Positions 52,153 to 61,082 of a DNA stretch of 61,082 nucleotides are shown here, in pieces; positions within the stretch are counted from its first letter, which is position 1; every line of letters starts with the position of its first letter. The notes below the pieces were generated by a model, which ran no database searches, had not been told where the DNA came from, and saw only the letters and a list, made by a program, of their open reading frames with translations. The translations under genes and the position numbers were made by a program. Source of the DNA: Nocardioides jensenii JCM 1364 = NBRC 14755 (GTDB lineage Bacteria; Actinomycetota; Actinomycetes; Propionibacteriales; Nocardioidaceae); assembly GCF_001552535.1 (NCBI RefSeq), contig NZ_BCRJ01000085.1, forward strand, positions 1-61,082, given 5' to 3'.

Positions 52153-53502
52153 ATGATCAGACGCATCGACCTGAGGGGCGCCGGCGAGGCCGTCGACTAC
52201 CGATCCGCGGTTCCGCGGGCGGGCTTCGACGTGGAGGCCGCGACCCATCAGGTGCGCCCGATCCTGGACGCCGTCCGCACGCGCGGGCTGGAGGCCGTCC
52301 TCGAGCTCACCGAACGGTTCGACGGCGTCCGGTTGGACGACATCCGGGTCCCCGCCGCGGCCACGGCCGCGGCGCTCGAGGGGCTCGACCCGGCCGTGCG
52401 CTCCGGCCTGGAGGAGTCGATCCGTCGCTTGCGCACCACGTGTGAGGCCGATCTCACCGACGACAAGGTCATCGAGGTGGCCCCCGGGGCCGTGGTCACC
52501 CACCGGTCCGTGCCCGTGGACCGAGTCGGGCTCTACGTGCCGGGCGGACTCGCCCCGTTGGTCTCGACGGTGGTCATGAACGTGGTGCCCGCCCAAGTTG
52601 CCGGGGTCGGGTCGATCGCCCTGGCCACCCCGCCCACACGGGAGTCGGGGCTGCCGGACCGATCCGTGCTGGCCGCCTGTGCGCTGCTCGGCGTCGACGA
52701 GGTGTACGCCGTCGGCGGCGCCCAGGCCGTCGCCATGCTCGCCCACGGTGCCGGGTCGTGTCGCCCGGTCGACATGGTGGTCGGGCCGGGCAATCTCTAC
52801 GTCACCGCAGCCAAGCGGTTGCTGCGCGGCGTGGTGGGCATCGACTCCGAGGCAGGTCCCAGCGAGATCGCGATCCTGGCCGACGACAGCGCCGACCCGG
52901 CCTACGTCGCGGCCGACCTGTTGACCGAGGCCGAGCACGGCGGAACCTCCGCATCCCTGCTGGTCACCGACTCCGAGGTGCTCGCCGACCAGGTCACGGC
53001 CGAGCTCGACAGGCAGGTCGCGGCGACCCGGCACTCCGAGCGCGTGGCCGAGGCGCTCTCGGGTGAGCAGTCGGCCATCGTGCTCGTCGACGACGTCGAG
53101 CAGGGTCTGGCCGTGGTGAACGCCTACGCCTCCGAGCACCTCGAGATCCACACGCGCGACGCTTCCGTGATCGCTGGCCGGGTGCGCAATGCGGGCGCGG
53201 TCTTCGTCGGACCGTGGTCGCCGGTCGCCGTCGGTGACTACTGCGCGGGCAGCAACCACGTGCTGCCGACCGCCGGGTGTGCCTGCCACTCCTCCGGGCT
53301 GGGGGTCGGCTCGTTCCTCAAGCAGGTGCACGTCGTCGACTACACCCGTGAGGCACTTGCGGAGGTCGCCGACCACGTCGTCGCCCTTGCCGAGGCCGAG
53401 GACCTGCCCGGTCACGGCGCAGGTGTGACGACCCGCTTCGCGACCCAGCCCGACCAGTCGGCCGAGGAGGTCGCGCAGCGACCCTCTCGAATCCAGGGGT
53501 GA
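52153..53502 (+). CDS. hisD: Histidinol dehydrogenase
   Basis: A 449-aa NAD- and zinc-dependent enzyme oxidising L-histidinol to L-histidine, the last step of the pathway. Conserved blocks: [66 protein letters not shown], the zinc/catalytic [18 protein letters not shown] and [11 protein letters not shown]. The stop overlaps the hisC GTG. Confidence 0.97.
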   Translation: MIRRIDLRGAGEAVDYRSAVPRAGFDVEAATHQVRPILDAVRTRGLEAVLELTERFDGVRLDDIRVPAAATAAALEGLDPAVRSGLEESIRRLRTTCEADLTDDKVIEVAPGAVVTHRSVPVDRVGLYVPGGLAPLVSTVVMNVVPAQVAGVGSIALATPPTRESGLPDRSVLAACALLGVDEVYAVGGAQAVAMLAHGAGSCRPVDMVVGPGNLYVTAAKRLLRGVVGIDSEAGPSEIAILADDSADPAYVAADLLTEAEHGGTSASLLVTDSEVLADQVTAELDRQVAATRHSERVAEALSGEQSAIVLVDDVEQGLAVVNAYASEHLEIHTRDASVIAGRVRNAGAVFVGPWSPVAVGDYCAGSNHVLPTAGCACHSSGLGVGSFLKQVHVVDYTREALAEVADHVVALAEAEDLPGHGAGVTTRFATQPDQSAEEVAQRPSRIQG

Positions 53503-54632
53503 CGCGCATGTCAGCGAGCGGGCCCACGAGCGCGCCATCGACCTGGCCCCCCTTGCGCGAGGAGCTGCGCGGGATCGCCCCCTACGGCGCACCCCAGCTC
53601 GACGTGCCGGTGCAGCTGAACGTCAACGAGAACCCCTACGGGCCCTCGGACGCGGTTGTCGCCGACGTCGCTGCCTCCGTGGCCGCGGCCACGTCGACGT
53701 TGAACCGCTATCCCGACCGGGAGTTCACCGAGCTGCGTACGGCGCTCGCGGCGTACCTGAACCGCGACGGTGGGCAGGGCGTCACACCCGACCAGGTGTG
53801 GGCGGCCAACGGATCGAACGAGGTGATGCTCCAGCTGCTCCAGGCCTTCGGTGGCCCGGGCCGCACGGCGCTCAGCTTCGCCCCGACGTACTCGATGTAC
53901 CCCGAGTACGCCCGTGACGCGATGACCGGCTGGGTGGTGGGTCGCCGCGAGACCGACTTCTCCCTCGACCTCGACGCGGCTCGTGAGCTGATCCTTCAGC
54001 ACCGGCCCCACGTCGTCCTTCTGCCGTCGCCGAACAACCCGACCGGAACCGCGCTGCCGCCGGACGCGGTGTCGATGCTCTGCGAGGCCGCCGGCGACGG
54101 CATCGTGGTGGTCGACGAGGCGTACGGCGAGTTCCGGCGCGAAGGGACGCCGAGCGCGCTGGAAGTCCTTCCCCACCACCGCAACCTGGTCGTGTCGCGC
54201 ACCATGAGCAAGGCCTTCGCGTTGGCGGGGGCACGGCTGGGCTACTTCGCCGCGGCGAAGGAGATCTGCGACGCGGTCCGGGTGGTGCGGCTGCCCTACC
54301 ACCTCTCCGCGGTCACCCAGGCCACCGCCCTGGCCGCGTTGCGGCATGCGCCGGAGCTGCTCGGCCGGGTCGACGATCTGCGTCGCGGACGCGATGAGAC
54401 CGTAGGCTGGCTGCGCGAGCAGGGCTTCGAGGTGGCCGAGAGCGACGCGAACTTCGCGTTGTTCGGCCGTTTCGCGGACCGGCACGCGGTCTGGCAGCAG
54501 TTGCTGGACCGGGGGGTGCTGATCCGTGAGACCGGCCCCGAGGGTTGGCTCCGGGTCTCGATCGGCACCCCGGACGAGATGACGGCTTTCAAGAACGCAC
54601 TGACCGAGGTCATGAAGGAGATCCAGGGATGA
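53499..54632 (+). CDS. hisC: Histidinol-phosphate aminotransferase
   Basis: A 377-aa fold-type I PLP aminotransferase. [17 protein letters not shown] near the start, [37 protein letters not shown] and the PLP lysine in [20 protein letters not shown] 53499 overlaps hisD; ATG 53511 is an alternative. Stop overlaps hisB. Confidence 0.96.
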   Translation: MTRMSASGPTSAPSTWPPLREELRGIAPYGAPQLDVPVQLNVNENPYGPSDAVVADVAASVAAATSTLNRYPDREFTELRTALAAYLNRDGGQGVTPDQVWAANGSNEVMLQLLQAFGGPGRTALSFAPTYSMYPEYARDAMTGWVVGRRETDFSLDLDAARELILQHRPHVVLLPSPNNPTGTALPPDAVSMLCEAAGDGIVVVDEAYGEFRREGTPSALEVLPHHRNLVVSRTMSKAFALAGARLGYFAAAKEICDAVRVVRLPYHLSAVTQATALAALRHAPELLGRVDDLRRGRDETVGWLREQGFEVAESDANFALFGRFADRHAVWQQLLDRGVLIRETGPEGWLRVSIGTPDEMTAFKNALTEVMKEIQG

Positions 54633-55240
54633 GCAGGACCGCGCGGATCGATCGCGAGACCAAGGAGTCCAAGATCCACGTCGAGATCGACCTCGACGGC
54701 AGTGGCACGACCCAGATCTCCACCGGTGTGGGGTTCTACGACCACATGCTCACCGCGTTCGCGCGGCACGCGCTGGTCGACCTCGTGGTGCACGCCACCG
54801 GTGACACCCACATCGACTCCCACCACACGGTCGAGGACACCGCGATCGTTCTCGGCCAGGCGATCCGTGAGGCCCTCGGTGACAAGGTCGGCATCCGTCG
54901 TTTCGGCGACGCCACCGTGCCGCTCGACGAGGCGCTGGTGCAGGCCGTCGTCGACGTGTCCGGGCGCCCCTACTGTGTGCACACCGGTGAGCCCGAGGGC
55001 CAGGAGCACGTGCTGATCGGCAACCCGGCCGGCAACTTCTTCCTCGGCTCGCTGACCCGCCACGTCTTCGAGTCGATCTCGTTCCACGCCCACATCGCCC
55101 TGCACGTGCGGGTGCTGGCCGGCCGCGAGCCGCACCACATCGTCGAGACCCAGTTCAAGGCGTTCGCCCGGGCCTTCCGCGACGCGATCGCGCTCGATCC
55201 GCGCGAGACCGGCGTCCCCTCCACCAAGGGCGCCCTCTGA
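54629..55240 (+). CDS. hisB: Imidazoleglycerol-phosphate dehydratase
   Basis: A 203-aa monofunctional HisB. The two metal-binding signatures are [15 protein letters not shown] and [17 protein letters not shown] in the first half and [11 protein letters not shown] and [16 protein letters not shown] in the second. No HAD phosphatase part is fused, so histidinol phosphatase must be encoded elsewhere. Followed by hisH after 3 bases. Confidence 0.97.
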   Translation: MSRTARIDRETKESKIHVEIDLDGSGTTQISTGVGFYDHMLTAFARHALVDLVVHATGDTHIDSHHTVEDTAIVLGQAIREALGDKVGIRRFGDATVPLDEALVQAVVDVSGRPYCVHTGEPEGQEHVLIGNPAGNFFLGSLTRHVFESISFHAHIALHVRVLAGREPHHIVETQFKAFARAFRDAIALDPRETGVPSTKGAL

Positions 55241-55243
55241 TCC

Positions 55244-55888
55244 ATGAAGAATGTCGTCGTCCTTGACTACGGGTCGGGGAACCTCCGGTCGGCGGTGCGC
55301 GCACTCGAGCGCGCCGGTGCCTCCGTCACGCTGACCGCCGATCGCACGGCTGCCCAGGACGCCGACGGGCTGCTGGTGCCCGGCGTCGGTGCGTACGCCG
55401 CCTGCATGGCCGGCCTGCGGGCGGTCAAGGGGCACGAGGTGATCGGCCGACGGCTTGCCGGTGGCCGCCCCGTGCTCGGCATCTGCGTGGGCATGCAGAT
55501 CCTGTTCTCCCGCGGCGTCGAGCACGGTGTCGAGACCGAGGGCTGCGACGAGTGGCCCGGCGTCGTCGAACGGCTGCACGCTCCCGTCGTACCGCACATG
55601 GGGTGGAACACCGTCGACGTCCCCGAGGAGTCGGAGCTGTTCGCCGGGGTCGAGGACGAGCGCTTCTACTTCGTGCATTCGTACGGCGTCCGCGACTGGA
55701 CGCTGGTCACGAACAACCGCACGCGGGCGCCCAGGGTGACCTGGGCGGAGACTGGTTCGATCTCTGGGAGCGGCGACCGGTTCGTCGCCGCCGTCGAGAA
55801 CGGCCCGTTGAGCGCCACCCAGTTCCATCCGGAGAAGTCCGGCGACGCCGGCGCGCAGCTGCTGCGCAACTGGGTGCAGTCACTCTGA
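55244..55888 (+). CDS. hisH: Imidazole glycerol phosphate synthase, glutaminase subunit
   Basis: A 214-aa class I glutamine amidotransferase. [18 protein letters not shown] at the N-terminus, the catalytic cysteine in [14 protein letters not shown], and the His-Glu pair in [17 protein letters not shown]. It supplies ammonia to HisF, encoded 1.6 kb downstream beyond a hemerythrin gene and hisA. Confidence 0.96.
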   Translation: MKNVVVLDYGSGNLRSAVRALERAGASVTLTADRTAAQDADGLLVPGVGAYAACMAGLRAVKGHEVIGRRLAGGRPVLGICVGMQILFSRGVEHGVETEGCDEWPGVVERLHAPVVPHMGWNTVDVPEESELFAGVEDERFYFVHSYGVRDWTLVTNNRTRAPRVTWAETGSISGSGDRFVAAVENGPLSATQFHPEKSGDAGAQLLRNWVQSL

Positions 55889-56039
55889 GCCCGGGTCCAC
55901 CGATCTCTCGGCTGCTGCGCGCCCCCGTTCTGGCGTGAGAGATCCCGAGCTGCCGGGCAGGAGGCACGGCGTCCCCCATACAGGGCAATTGTGATAAATC
56001 GCTTCTGCTTGGACCAGGTGGGCTCCTAGCGTGTTCGGC
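55889..56039 (+). promoter_or_regulatory. hisH-hemerythrin gap with promoter
   Basis: TAGCGT (56027-56032) lies 7 bases before ATG 56040, marking a separate leaderless transcript. An AT-rich pocket near 55985-56000 (caattgtgataaatcgc) stands out in this GC-rich DNA and could be a regulator site, but no known consensus fits both halves. Confidence 0.45.
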
Positions 56040-56672
56040 ATGCCCGAGCTGAACATGAACGACATCATCCATGCCGCCGTACGTCGAGATCTGGGCCGCA
56101 TCGAAGGCGCCTTGCGGACCTTCTCCGAGGGTGACCGGGCCCGGGCAGGTGCGCTCCAACGGGCCTGGGAGACGCTGTGGCGTCAACTCCACCACCACCA
56201 TGTCGGTGAGGACAGCCATGTCTGGCCCTACCTGCGGAGCCTCGGAGTCCTCGACGAGCGCATGCTCGAGGAGATGGAGCACGAGCACGAGGCGATGGCC
56301 GCGGCGATGACCGCTGCCACAGCGGGGATGGCTGCCTTCGCCGACGCCCCGACGACGTCGAACGCAGTGCAGGCCGCTGACCTGGTGGCTCGGGCCCACG
56401 AGATCACCGAGCAACACCTCGTGCACGAAGAGACCGCGGTGATCCCGTTCATCGAGGAACGTTGGGACACCCCCGAATGGAAGGCGACCGAGAAGCAGCT
56501 GCGCAAGGGCTCGCCCTCCCACAACGGCGAGTTCTTCGCGTGGCTCCAGGACGGTGCCACGCCCGAGATCCTGGCCGGGCTGCGCGCCAACATTCCCGCG
56601 CCGGTCGTCTTCGTGCTGTCCAGGGTGTTCGGCCGCCGCTACGCGCGCGAGGTCGCCCCGGTCTGGCGGTGA
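56040..56672 (+). CDS. Hemerythrin-like (HHE) domain protein
   Basis: A 210-aa alpha-helical protein with the histidine and carboxylate pattern of HHE cation-binding domains: LHHHHVGEDSHVWPYL, MEHEHEAMAAAM and ITEQHLVHEETAVIPFIEERW. These bind a di-iron centre that may sense oxygen, nitric oxide or peroxide. ATG 56040 is favoured by TAGCGT 7 bases upstream; GTG 56031 would overlap that element. It sits between hisH and hisA but shows no link to histidine synthesis. The basic C-terminus (SRVFGRRYAREVAPVWR) is of unknown role. Confidence 0.87.
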   Translation: MPELNMNDIIHAAVRRDLGRIEGALRTFSEGDRARAGALQRAWETLWRQLHHHHVGEDSHVWPYLRSLGVLDERMLEEMEHEHEAMAAAMTAATAGMAAFADAPTTSNAVQAADLVARAHEITEQHLVHEETAVIPFIEERWDTPEWKATEKQLRKGSPSHNGEFFAWLQDGATPEILAGLRANIPAPVVFVLSRVFGRRYAREVAPVWR

Positions 56673-56758
56673 CTGATCCGGTGGGTGACCGGGGTGCGGT
56701 GCTGGCCGGCGTGGTCTCGCCATGGAGTACTGGGTGCAGCGTGGACGTGCCGGCTCAC

Positions 56759-56764
56759 TAGGAT
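56759..56764 (+). promoter_or_regulatory. Leaderless -10 element of hisA
   Basis: TAGGAT, 7 bases before the hisA ATG; hisA-hisF therefore has its own promoter. Confidence 0.5.
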
Positions 56765-56771
56765 CCTTGCC

Positions 56772-57515
56772 ATGAGCGACTACCTCGAACTCCTGCCCGC
56801 CGTGGACGTCAAGGGCGGCCAGGCCGTCCAGCTGGTGCAGGGTGTCGACGGGTCGGAGAAGCGCTTCGGTGACCCGGTCGAGGCCGCTCTTCGCTGGCAG
56901 AGTGCGGGCGCCGAGTGGATCCACCTGGTCGACCTCGACGCCGCGTTCGGTCACGGACACAACCGCGACCTGCTCGCCACGATCGTCGGCACGCTCGACA
57001 TCGACGTGGAGATGAGCGGTGGGATGCGCGACGACGAGTCGCTCAAGGCGGCCATGGACGCGGGTTGCCGCCGGGTCAACATCGGCACCGCCGCGCTCGA
57101 GAGCCCGGAGTGGTGTGCCCGCGCCATCGGCGAGTACGGCGACCGCGTGGCCATCGGGCTCGACGTACGCGGCACCACGCTCGCGGCGCGGGGGTGGACC
57201 CGTGAGGGCGGTGACCTCTACGAGACCCTGGCCCGCCTCGACGCCGAGGGCTGTGCTCGCTACGTCGTCACCGACGTCAACAAGGACGGCATGCTCCAGG
57301 GGCCCAACCTCGACCTGCTCCGTGACGTCTGCGCGCGCACCGACAGGCCCGTGGTCGCCTCCGGCGGCGTGACCACCCTCGACGACATCCGAGCCCTGAT
57401 GGAGCTCGTGCATCTCGGTGTCGAGGGCGCCATCGCCGGGACCGCGCTGTACGAGGGCCGCTTCACGATCGAGGAAGCCCTCGCCCTCACCCGCAACGGA
57501 CGTGACCCCCGGTGA
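56772..57515 (+). CDS. priA: Phosphoribosyl isomerase A (HisA/PriA)
   Basis: A 247-aa TIM-barrel isomerase. [18 protein letters not shown] gives the first catalytic Asp, [15 protein letters not shown] the second. The segment [13 protein letters not shown] contains the Arg-x-Trp pair that in mycobacterial PriA enables the additional TrpF reaction, so this is probably the bifunctional HisA/TrpF enzyme of actinobacteria. That dual use is inference. Stop overlaps hisF. Confidence 0.93.
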   Translation: MSDYLELLPAVDVKGGQAVQLVQGVDGSEKRFGDPVEAALRWQSAGAEWIHLVDLDAAFGHGHNRDLLATIVGTLDIDVEMSGGMRDDESLKAAMDAGCRRVNIGTAALESPEWCARAIGEYGDRVAIGLDVRGTTLAARGWTREGGDLYETLARLDAEGCARYVVTDVNKDGMLQGPNLDLLRDVCARTDRPVVASGGVTTLDDIRALMELVHLGVEGAIAGTALYEGRFTIEEALALTRNGRDPR

Positions 57516-58273
57516 CACTGGCCGTCCGTGTCATCCCGTGCCTGGACGTCGACGCCGGGCGCGTGGTCAAGGGCATCAACTTCAAGGAGCTGCGCGACGC
57601 CGGTGACCCGGTCGAGCTGGCCCGTACCTATGACGCCGAGGGCGCTGACGAGCTGACCTTCCTCGACATCTCCGCCTCCTTCGAGGGGCGTGCGACCACG
57701 ATGGAGATCGTCTCGCGCACCGCCGAGGAGGTCTTCATCCCGCTGACCGTGGGCGGGGGAGTCTCCAGCGTCGAGGACGTCGACCGGCTGCTGCGTGCCG
57801 GCGCCGACAAGGTGGCGATGAACACCGCCGCGATCAAGCGGCCCGAGCTGATCGCCGAGGTGGCCGACCGGTTCGGCAACCAGGTGCTGGTGCTCTCGGT
57901 CGACGCCCGGCGCGCCACCGGAACGGACTCCGGCTTCGAGGTCACCACGCACGGGGGCCGCACGTCGGCCGGGCTCGACGCGATCGAGTGGGCGGCCCGG
58001 GCGGCCGAGCTCGGTGCCGGTGAGATCCTGCTCAACGCGATGGACGCCGACGGCACCCAGGACGGCTTCGACCTCGAGCTGATCCGCGCCGTACGCCGCG
58101 AGGTCAGCATTCCGGTGATCGCCTCGGGCGGTGCCGGATCCGTCGACCACTTCGCGCCCGCGGTCGACGCCGGTGCGGACGCCGTCCTGGCGGCGACGGT
58201 CTTCCACTTCGGCACCCTGCGCATCTCCGACGTGAAGGACGCGCTCGCGGAGACGGGTCACCCGGTGCGCTGA
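57512..58273 (+). CDS. hisF: Imidazole glycerol phosphate synthase, cyclase subunit
   Basis: A 253-aa TIM barrel that uses ammonia from HisH to make IGP and AICAR. Catalytic aspartates are in [18 protein letters not shown] and [15 protein letters not shown]. Other marks: [20 protein letters not shown] (given in part) and [14 protein letters not shown] 57512 overlaps hisA. A GC hairpin follows. Confidence 0.97.
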   Translation: MTLAVRVIPCLDVDAGRVVKGINFKELRDAGDPVELARTYDAEGADELTFLDISASFEGRATTMEIVSRTAEEVFIPLTVGGGVSSVEDVDRLLRAGADKVAMNTAAIKRPELIAEVADRFGNQVLVLSVDARRATGTDSGFEVTTHGGRTSAGLDAIEWAARAAELGAGEILLNAMDADGTQDGFDLELIRAVRREVSIPVIASGGAGSVDHFAPAVDAGADAVLAATVFHFGTLRISDVKDALAETGHPVR

Positions 58274-58333
58274 CCCCCAGCCACCTGTGGACAAGCCCGC
58301 TCGGCTGTCGGCGCAGGTCTCCACCCCGGAGGT

Positions 58334-58357
58334 CACGCCCCGGGTCCGGGGCCCGTG
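58334..58357 (+). terminator. Candidate terminator of the his genes
   Basis: CACG-CCCCGG and CCGGGG-C-CGTG arms form a compact GC hairpin with a small bulge, 60 bases after hisF. No U-tract. The rest of the 271-bp gap to 58544 shows nothing convincing; a 53-codon ORF from ATG 58364 lacks any binding site. Confidence 0.5.
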
Positions 58358-58544
58358 GCACCATGGTGTGGACCCTGGATGTGTCGATCCGATCCTGCTG
58401 CTCGTGGTGCAGGAGATCGGCTGAAAGACGTCGCCGACGCGCTACCGCATCCCAGCCGATGGGCAGTGTCCAGATCGGGCGTCGCGGCACCGTCGAGACC
58501 GACCTCGGGACGCTGTTCGCGCCCTGAGCCGAGGCTCCCGGCGC

Positions 58545-59177
58545 TCAGATCCCGAGCGAGGCCGCGCGGAAGCGGCGTACCCGTTCCTCCGGTCCGCCGT
58601 ACTCCAGGCCGGTGACCCGGGCGCGGCCGAACAGCATCAGCAGCAGTTCGGAGGTCGGGCCCACGACCAGCACCGGGTCGCTGCCACGACGCAGGGTCAC
58701 CTCGCGGCCGGTGGCGGCATCGCGCACCAGCACCGGAACGCCGGCCGGCCGCACCAGGCCACGACCCGTGGTGCTCACGACGCGCCACAGGCTGGCCTGC
58801 TCGGCACGGGTCAGGTCGCGCGCGGTCCAGCTCGGCTGCGCGCGGCGGATGTCCTCGTGGTGCACGAAGTACTCCGCGGTGTTGAGCAGTCGGTCGACGA
58901 CGGGCAGCGCGGCCCAGGTCAGCCGCGGCCGGCGCAGATCCTCGACGAGATCGGTGAACTCCCGGCGTCCGAGCCTCTGGGTGGCCCTGTCGACCAGACC
59001 GCCCAACGCCGGCACGAGGATGCCGGGGGAGGCCAGGGTCCGCTCACGCACGAGCATGTGGACCACGAGATCCTTGACGGTCCACTCACCCGAGAGCGTC
59101 GGTGCACCCGCGCCGACGTCGAGCGCGAGGTCGCAGAGGCGGTTGCGTTCGGCGTGGGCCAGCGAGGTGGTGCTCAT
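58545..59177 (-). CDS. TIGR03085-type DinB/maleylpyruvate isomerase-like protein
   Basis: A 210-aa protein of the actinobacterial TIGR03083/TIGR03085 group, related to mycothiol-dependent enzymes with the DinB four-helix fold. LAHAERNRLCDLALDVG at the N-terminus, then LSGEWTVKDLVVHMLVRER with the first metal His, and LLNTAEYFVHHEDIRRAQP with further His residues. A mycothiol transferase or isomerase activity is plausible but unproven. TACGCT is 6 bases before the ATG. Confidence 0.85.
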   Translation of the reverse strand: MSTTSLAHAERNRLCDLALDVGAGAPTLSGEWTVKDLVVHMLVRERTLASPGILVPALGGLVDRATQRLGRREFTDLVEDLRRPRLTWAALPVVDRLLNTAEYFVHHEDIRRAQPSWTARDLTRAEQASLWRVVSTTGRGLVRPAGVPVLVRDAATGREVTLRRGSDPVLVVGPTSELLLMLFGRARVTGLEYGGPEERVRRFRAASLGI

Positions 59178-59183
59178 GTCGCG

Positions 59184-59189
59184 AGCGTA
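59184..59189 (-). promoter_or_regulatory. Leaderless -10 element of the TIGR03085-type gene
   Basis: TACGCT on the minus strand, 6 bases before ATG 59177. Confidence 0.4.
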
Positions 59190-59256
59190 CGACGTACGCC
59201 GGGATCGGGAACCGGCCGCACGAGTTGTCCATGCCGGGAATGTCGGAGCCGGGTCC

Positions 59257-59262
59257 TAGTGT
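59257..59262 (+). promoter_or_regulatory. -10 element of the ABC exporter gene
   Basis: TAGTGT, about 25 to 40 bases upstream of the two candidate starts, so this gene would have a short leader with GAGGAAG/GAGGAG binding sites. Confidence 0.4.
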
Positions 59263-59298
59263 TGGCCTCGCTGTCGGGTGAGGAAGATGCGAGGAGAC

Positions 59299-61082
59299 GT
59301 GAGCCAGGTGGGTGCACCGCGCGGGACGATGCGCGAGGGGTTCGCTGTCCTCGGAGTCGCGATCCGGAAGGAGCCGTGGATCTTCACGGTCTCCACGCTG
59401 GGCAGCGTGCTCTTCGGTGCGCTGACCGTCGCTGATGCGTGGGTGCTGGGCTGGTCGACGGAGCACGCGGTGATCCCCGCGTTCGAGACCGGTCACATCG
59501 ACGCCTCCATCCTGTGGGCGGTCTTCGGACTGTTCGTCGGCGTGGCGATCCTCCGCGCGGTCGGCATCGTCGCGCGTCGTCTGGGCGCCGGCATCATGCA
59601 GTACCGCATGCAGGCGTATTCCCGGCGCGAGGTGACGCGCCAATATCTCGAGCTGCCCATGGAGTGGCACCAGAAGCACCCCACCGGGCAACTGCTCTCC
59701 AACGCCAACTCCGACGTGGAGGCGGCCTGGTTCCCGATCGCACCCCTGCCGCTGGCGGTGGGCACCGTGGCGATGATGGTGATCGCGATCGTGCAGATGC
59801 TGCTGGCCGACGTGGTTCTCGCGGCGGTCGGCCTGCTGGTCTTCCCGGTCGTCATCGTGGCCAACGTGGCGTTCCAGCGCGCGTCGTCCCCGTTGATGAC
59901 TCGCGCCCAGCAACTGCGCGCCGAGGTCAGCGAGATCGCCCACGAGTCCTTCGACGGGGCCATGGTGGTCAAGACCCTGGGCCGCGAGGGTGAAGAGACC
60001 CAACGCTTCGCCGAGCGGGTCCACGACCTGCGCGACGTGCTGATCAAGGCCGGCCGCATCCGCGCGATGTTCGACCCCACCATCTCCGCGCTGCCCAACA
60101 TCGGGGTGCTGGTGGTGCTCGCGACCGGCGTCGCCCGGGTCCTCAACGGCACCACCGACGCCGGGGCGGTCGTCACCGTCGCCTACCTGCTGACCATCGT
60201 CTCGTTCCCGATCCGTTCGATCGGCTGGCTGCTGGGCGAGTTCCCACGCAGCGTGGTCGGGTTCCAGCGGGTGCAGTCGGTCCTCGACGCCCGCGGCGAG
60301 ATGACCTACGGCGACGTTGCCCTCGAGTCGACCGGCCCCGGGGCCGACCTGTCCGTCGACTCGTTGGCCTATGCCTACGACGACGGGCCGCCGCTGCTGC
60401 GTGACCTCTCGTTCACCGTCGCCCCGGGTCGTACGACGGCCCTGGTCGGAGCGACCGCCTCCGGAAAGAGCACCCTCACCAACCTGCTCACCCGGCTGGT
60501 CGACCCCGACGCCGGAGTGGTCCGCGTCGACGGCACGGACCTGCGTGACCTCGACCGCGGGGCGCTGGCGCAGGTGCTCGCCGTGGTGCAGCAGACCGCC
60601 TTCATGTTCGACGACACCGTGCGCGGCAACATCACGCTGGGCGCCGATTTCAGCGACGACGAGGTGTGGGCCGCCCTGCGCACCGCGCAGGGCGACGGTT
60701 TCGTCGCCGGGCTGCCCCACGGCCTCGACACCCAGTTGGGTGAACGCGGCACCTCACTGTCCGGGGGCCAGCGGCAGCGCATCTCCCTGGCCCGAGCCCT
60801 GGTCCGCCGCCCCCGCATGCTGATACTCGACGACGCCACCTCCGCGGTCGACCCCGAGGTGGAGGCCCGGATCCTGGCCGGCCTGCGCGAGAACGGCTCC
60901 GGCACCACCCTGGTCGTGGTCGCCTACCGCAAGGCCACGATCGGGCTGGCCGACGAGGTGCTCCACCTGGCCGACGGTCGCATCGCCGACCGCGGGACCC
61001 ATGCGGAGCTTCTCGAGCGCAGTCCCGGCTACGCCACCTTGGTCAACGCCTACGAGCAGCAGGCGGCAGGGGAGGTCACCCC
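59299..61082 (+). CDS. ABC exporter, fused permease and ATPase (partial, 3' end cut)
   Basis: At least 594 residues with no stop before the window edge. Six-helix ABC exporter transmembrane domain to about residue 330, then an ATPase domain: Walker A VGATASGKSTL, signature LSGGQRQRISLARAL and Walker B RMLILDDATSAVD. Asp replaces the catalytic Glu after Walker B, and the switch His is Tyr (VVVAYRKAT), so its own ATP site is degenerate. Heterodimeric exporters have one such subunit; a partner is expected just downstream. Start is GTG 59299 or in-frame ATG 59287. Confidence 0.9.
   Translation, partial: MSQVGAPRGTMREGFAVLGVAIRKEPWIFTVSTLGSVLFGALTVADAWVLGWSTEHAVIPAFETGHIDASILWAVFGLFVGVAILRAVGIVARRLGAGIMQYRMQAYSRREVTRQYLELPMEWHQKHPTGQLLSNANSDVEAAWFPIAPLPLAVGTVAMMVIAIVQMLLADVVLAAVGLLVFPVVIVANVAFQRASSPLMTRAQQLRAEVSEIAHESFDGAMVVKTLGREGEETQRFAERVHDLRDVLIKAGRIRAMFDPTISALPNIGVLVVLATGVARVLNGTTDAGAVVTVAYLLTIVSFPIRSIGWLLGEFPRSVVGFQRVQSVLDARGEMTYGDVALESTGPGADLSVDSLAYAYDDGPPLLRDLSFTVAPGRTTALVGATASGKSTLTNLLTRLVDPDAGVVRVDGTDLRDLDRGALAQVLAVVQQTAFMFDDTVRGNITLGADFSDDEVWAALRTAQGDGFVAGLPHGLDTQLGERGTSLSGGQRQRISLARALVRRPRMLILDDATSAVDPEVEARILAGLRENGSGTTLVVVAYRKATIGLADEVLHLADGRIADRGTHAELLERSPGYATLVNAYEQQAAGEVT

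Noticed and set aside
53499..53510. A frameshift between hisD and hisC
   Set aside because: Both frames are complete and the junction is a normal GTGA stop-start overlap.
55985..56000. FNR/CRP or NsrR-type site before the hemerythrin gene
   Set aside because: Only one half (TTGTGAT) resembles a CRP/FNR arm; no matching second half at the right spacing.
58364..58525. A 53-codon ORF in the hisF to TIGR03085 gap
   Set aside because: No binding site, Cys/Arg-rich shadow-like sequence, and it overlaps a probable terminator region.
1..61082. Mobile elements, prophage or horizontally acquired islands
   Set aside because: No transposase, integrase, attachment-site repeats or composition shift was seen; the gene order is that of a core chromosome.

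Overview
The window is a contiguous piece of a high-GC chromosome, densely coding on both strands. No tRNA, rRNA, insertion sequence, phage gene or CRISPR array was seen. The gene content points to an actinobacterium: DivIVA/SepF/YggT downstream of ftsZ, a PriA-type HisA, DnaE2 with DUF6504 and SAV_6107-type HEPN genes, DUF3040, and mycobacterial-type LexA and TANNNT promoter sequences. Overall gene order suggests the Nocardioides/Propionibacteriales area. That placement is inference from gene content, not a computed phylogeny.

Layout. (1) 1-6.2 kb: a polyprenyl diphosphate synthase divergent from metF, a SIMPL-domain protein, a CrtI-like FAD oxidoreductase, a 176-aa protein under a palindromic operator, DUF4126, an ArsC-like protein and a YbaK-like deacylase. 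(2) 6.3-13.6 kb: a DNA-damage block. A perfect LexA box and a 13-bp leader hairpin precede DUF6504, HEPN and dnaE2, followed by a SAM methyltransferase and dinB. (3) 13.7-20 kb: DUF3040, a membrane matrixin-type protease, and a MoxR-DUF58-transglutaminase operon reading away from mraZ. (4) 20.2-41 kb: the division and cell wall cluster mraZ, small membrane ORF, rsmH, ftsL, ftsI, murE, murF, mraY, murD, ftsW, murG, murC, ftsQ, ftsZ, pgeF, yggS, sepF, yggT, divIVA. It is followed by a lysine-rich TraR/DksA protein, lspA and an rluD-type synthase. (5) 42-50 kb: a GNAT-chorismate mutase fusion, replicative dnaE, a membrane protein, DUF3352, a YbaK deacylase and a LON substrate-binding protein. (6) 50-58.3 kb: a membrane endonuclease/exonuclease/phosphatase protein, then hisD-hisC-hisB-hisH, a hemerythrin gene, hisA/priA and hisF. 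(7) 58.5-61 kb: a TIGR03085-type protein and the start of an ABC exporter cut by the window edge.

How the genes work together. Region 4 builds lipid II (MurC-F, MraY, MurG) and assembles the septum (FtsZ, SepF, FtsQ, FtsL, FtsW/FtsI, DivIVA). Most junctions overlap by 1-11 bases, which implies translational coupling. A promoter with TTGACG and TAATGT elements before mraZ is overlaid by four GTGG(G/A) boxes at exact 10-bp spacing, the expected MraZ operator. A 17/18 match to half of this array lies on the opposite strand before the MoxR operon. Region 2 looks like an SOS-inducible mutagenesis module without ImuA'/ImuB next to DnaE2. Region 6 is a complete run of late histidine genes with an unexpected hemerythrin insertion.

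Many genes carry TANNNT exactly 6 or 7 bases before the start codon, the signature of leaderless transcripts; this was used to choose several starts. The best leads for something undescribed are the mirrored MraZ-like array at the MoxR operon, the hairpin leader downstream of the LexA box, the GNAT-chorismate mutase fusion, the 48-aa membrane ORF between mraZ and rsmH, and the palindromic operator at the 176-aa gene.
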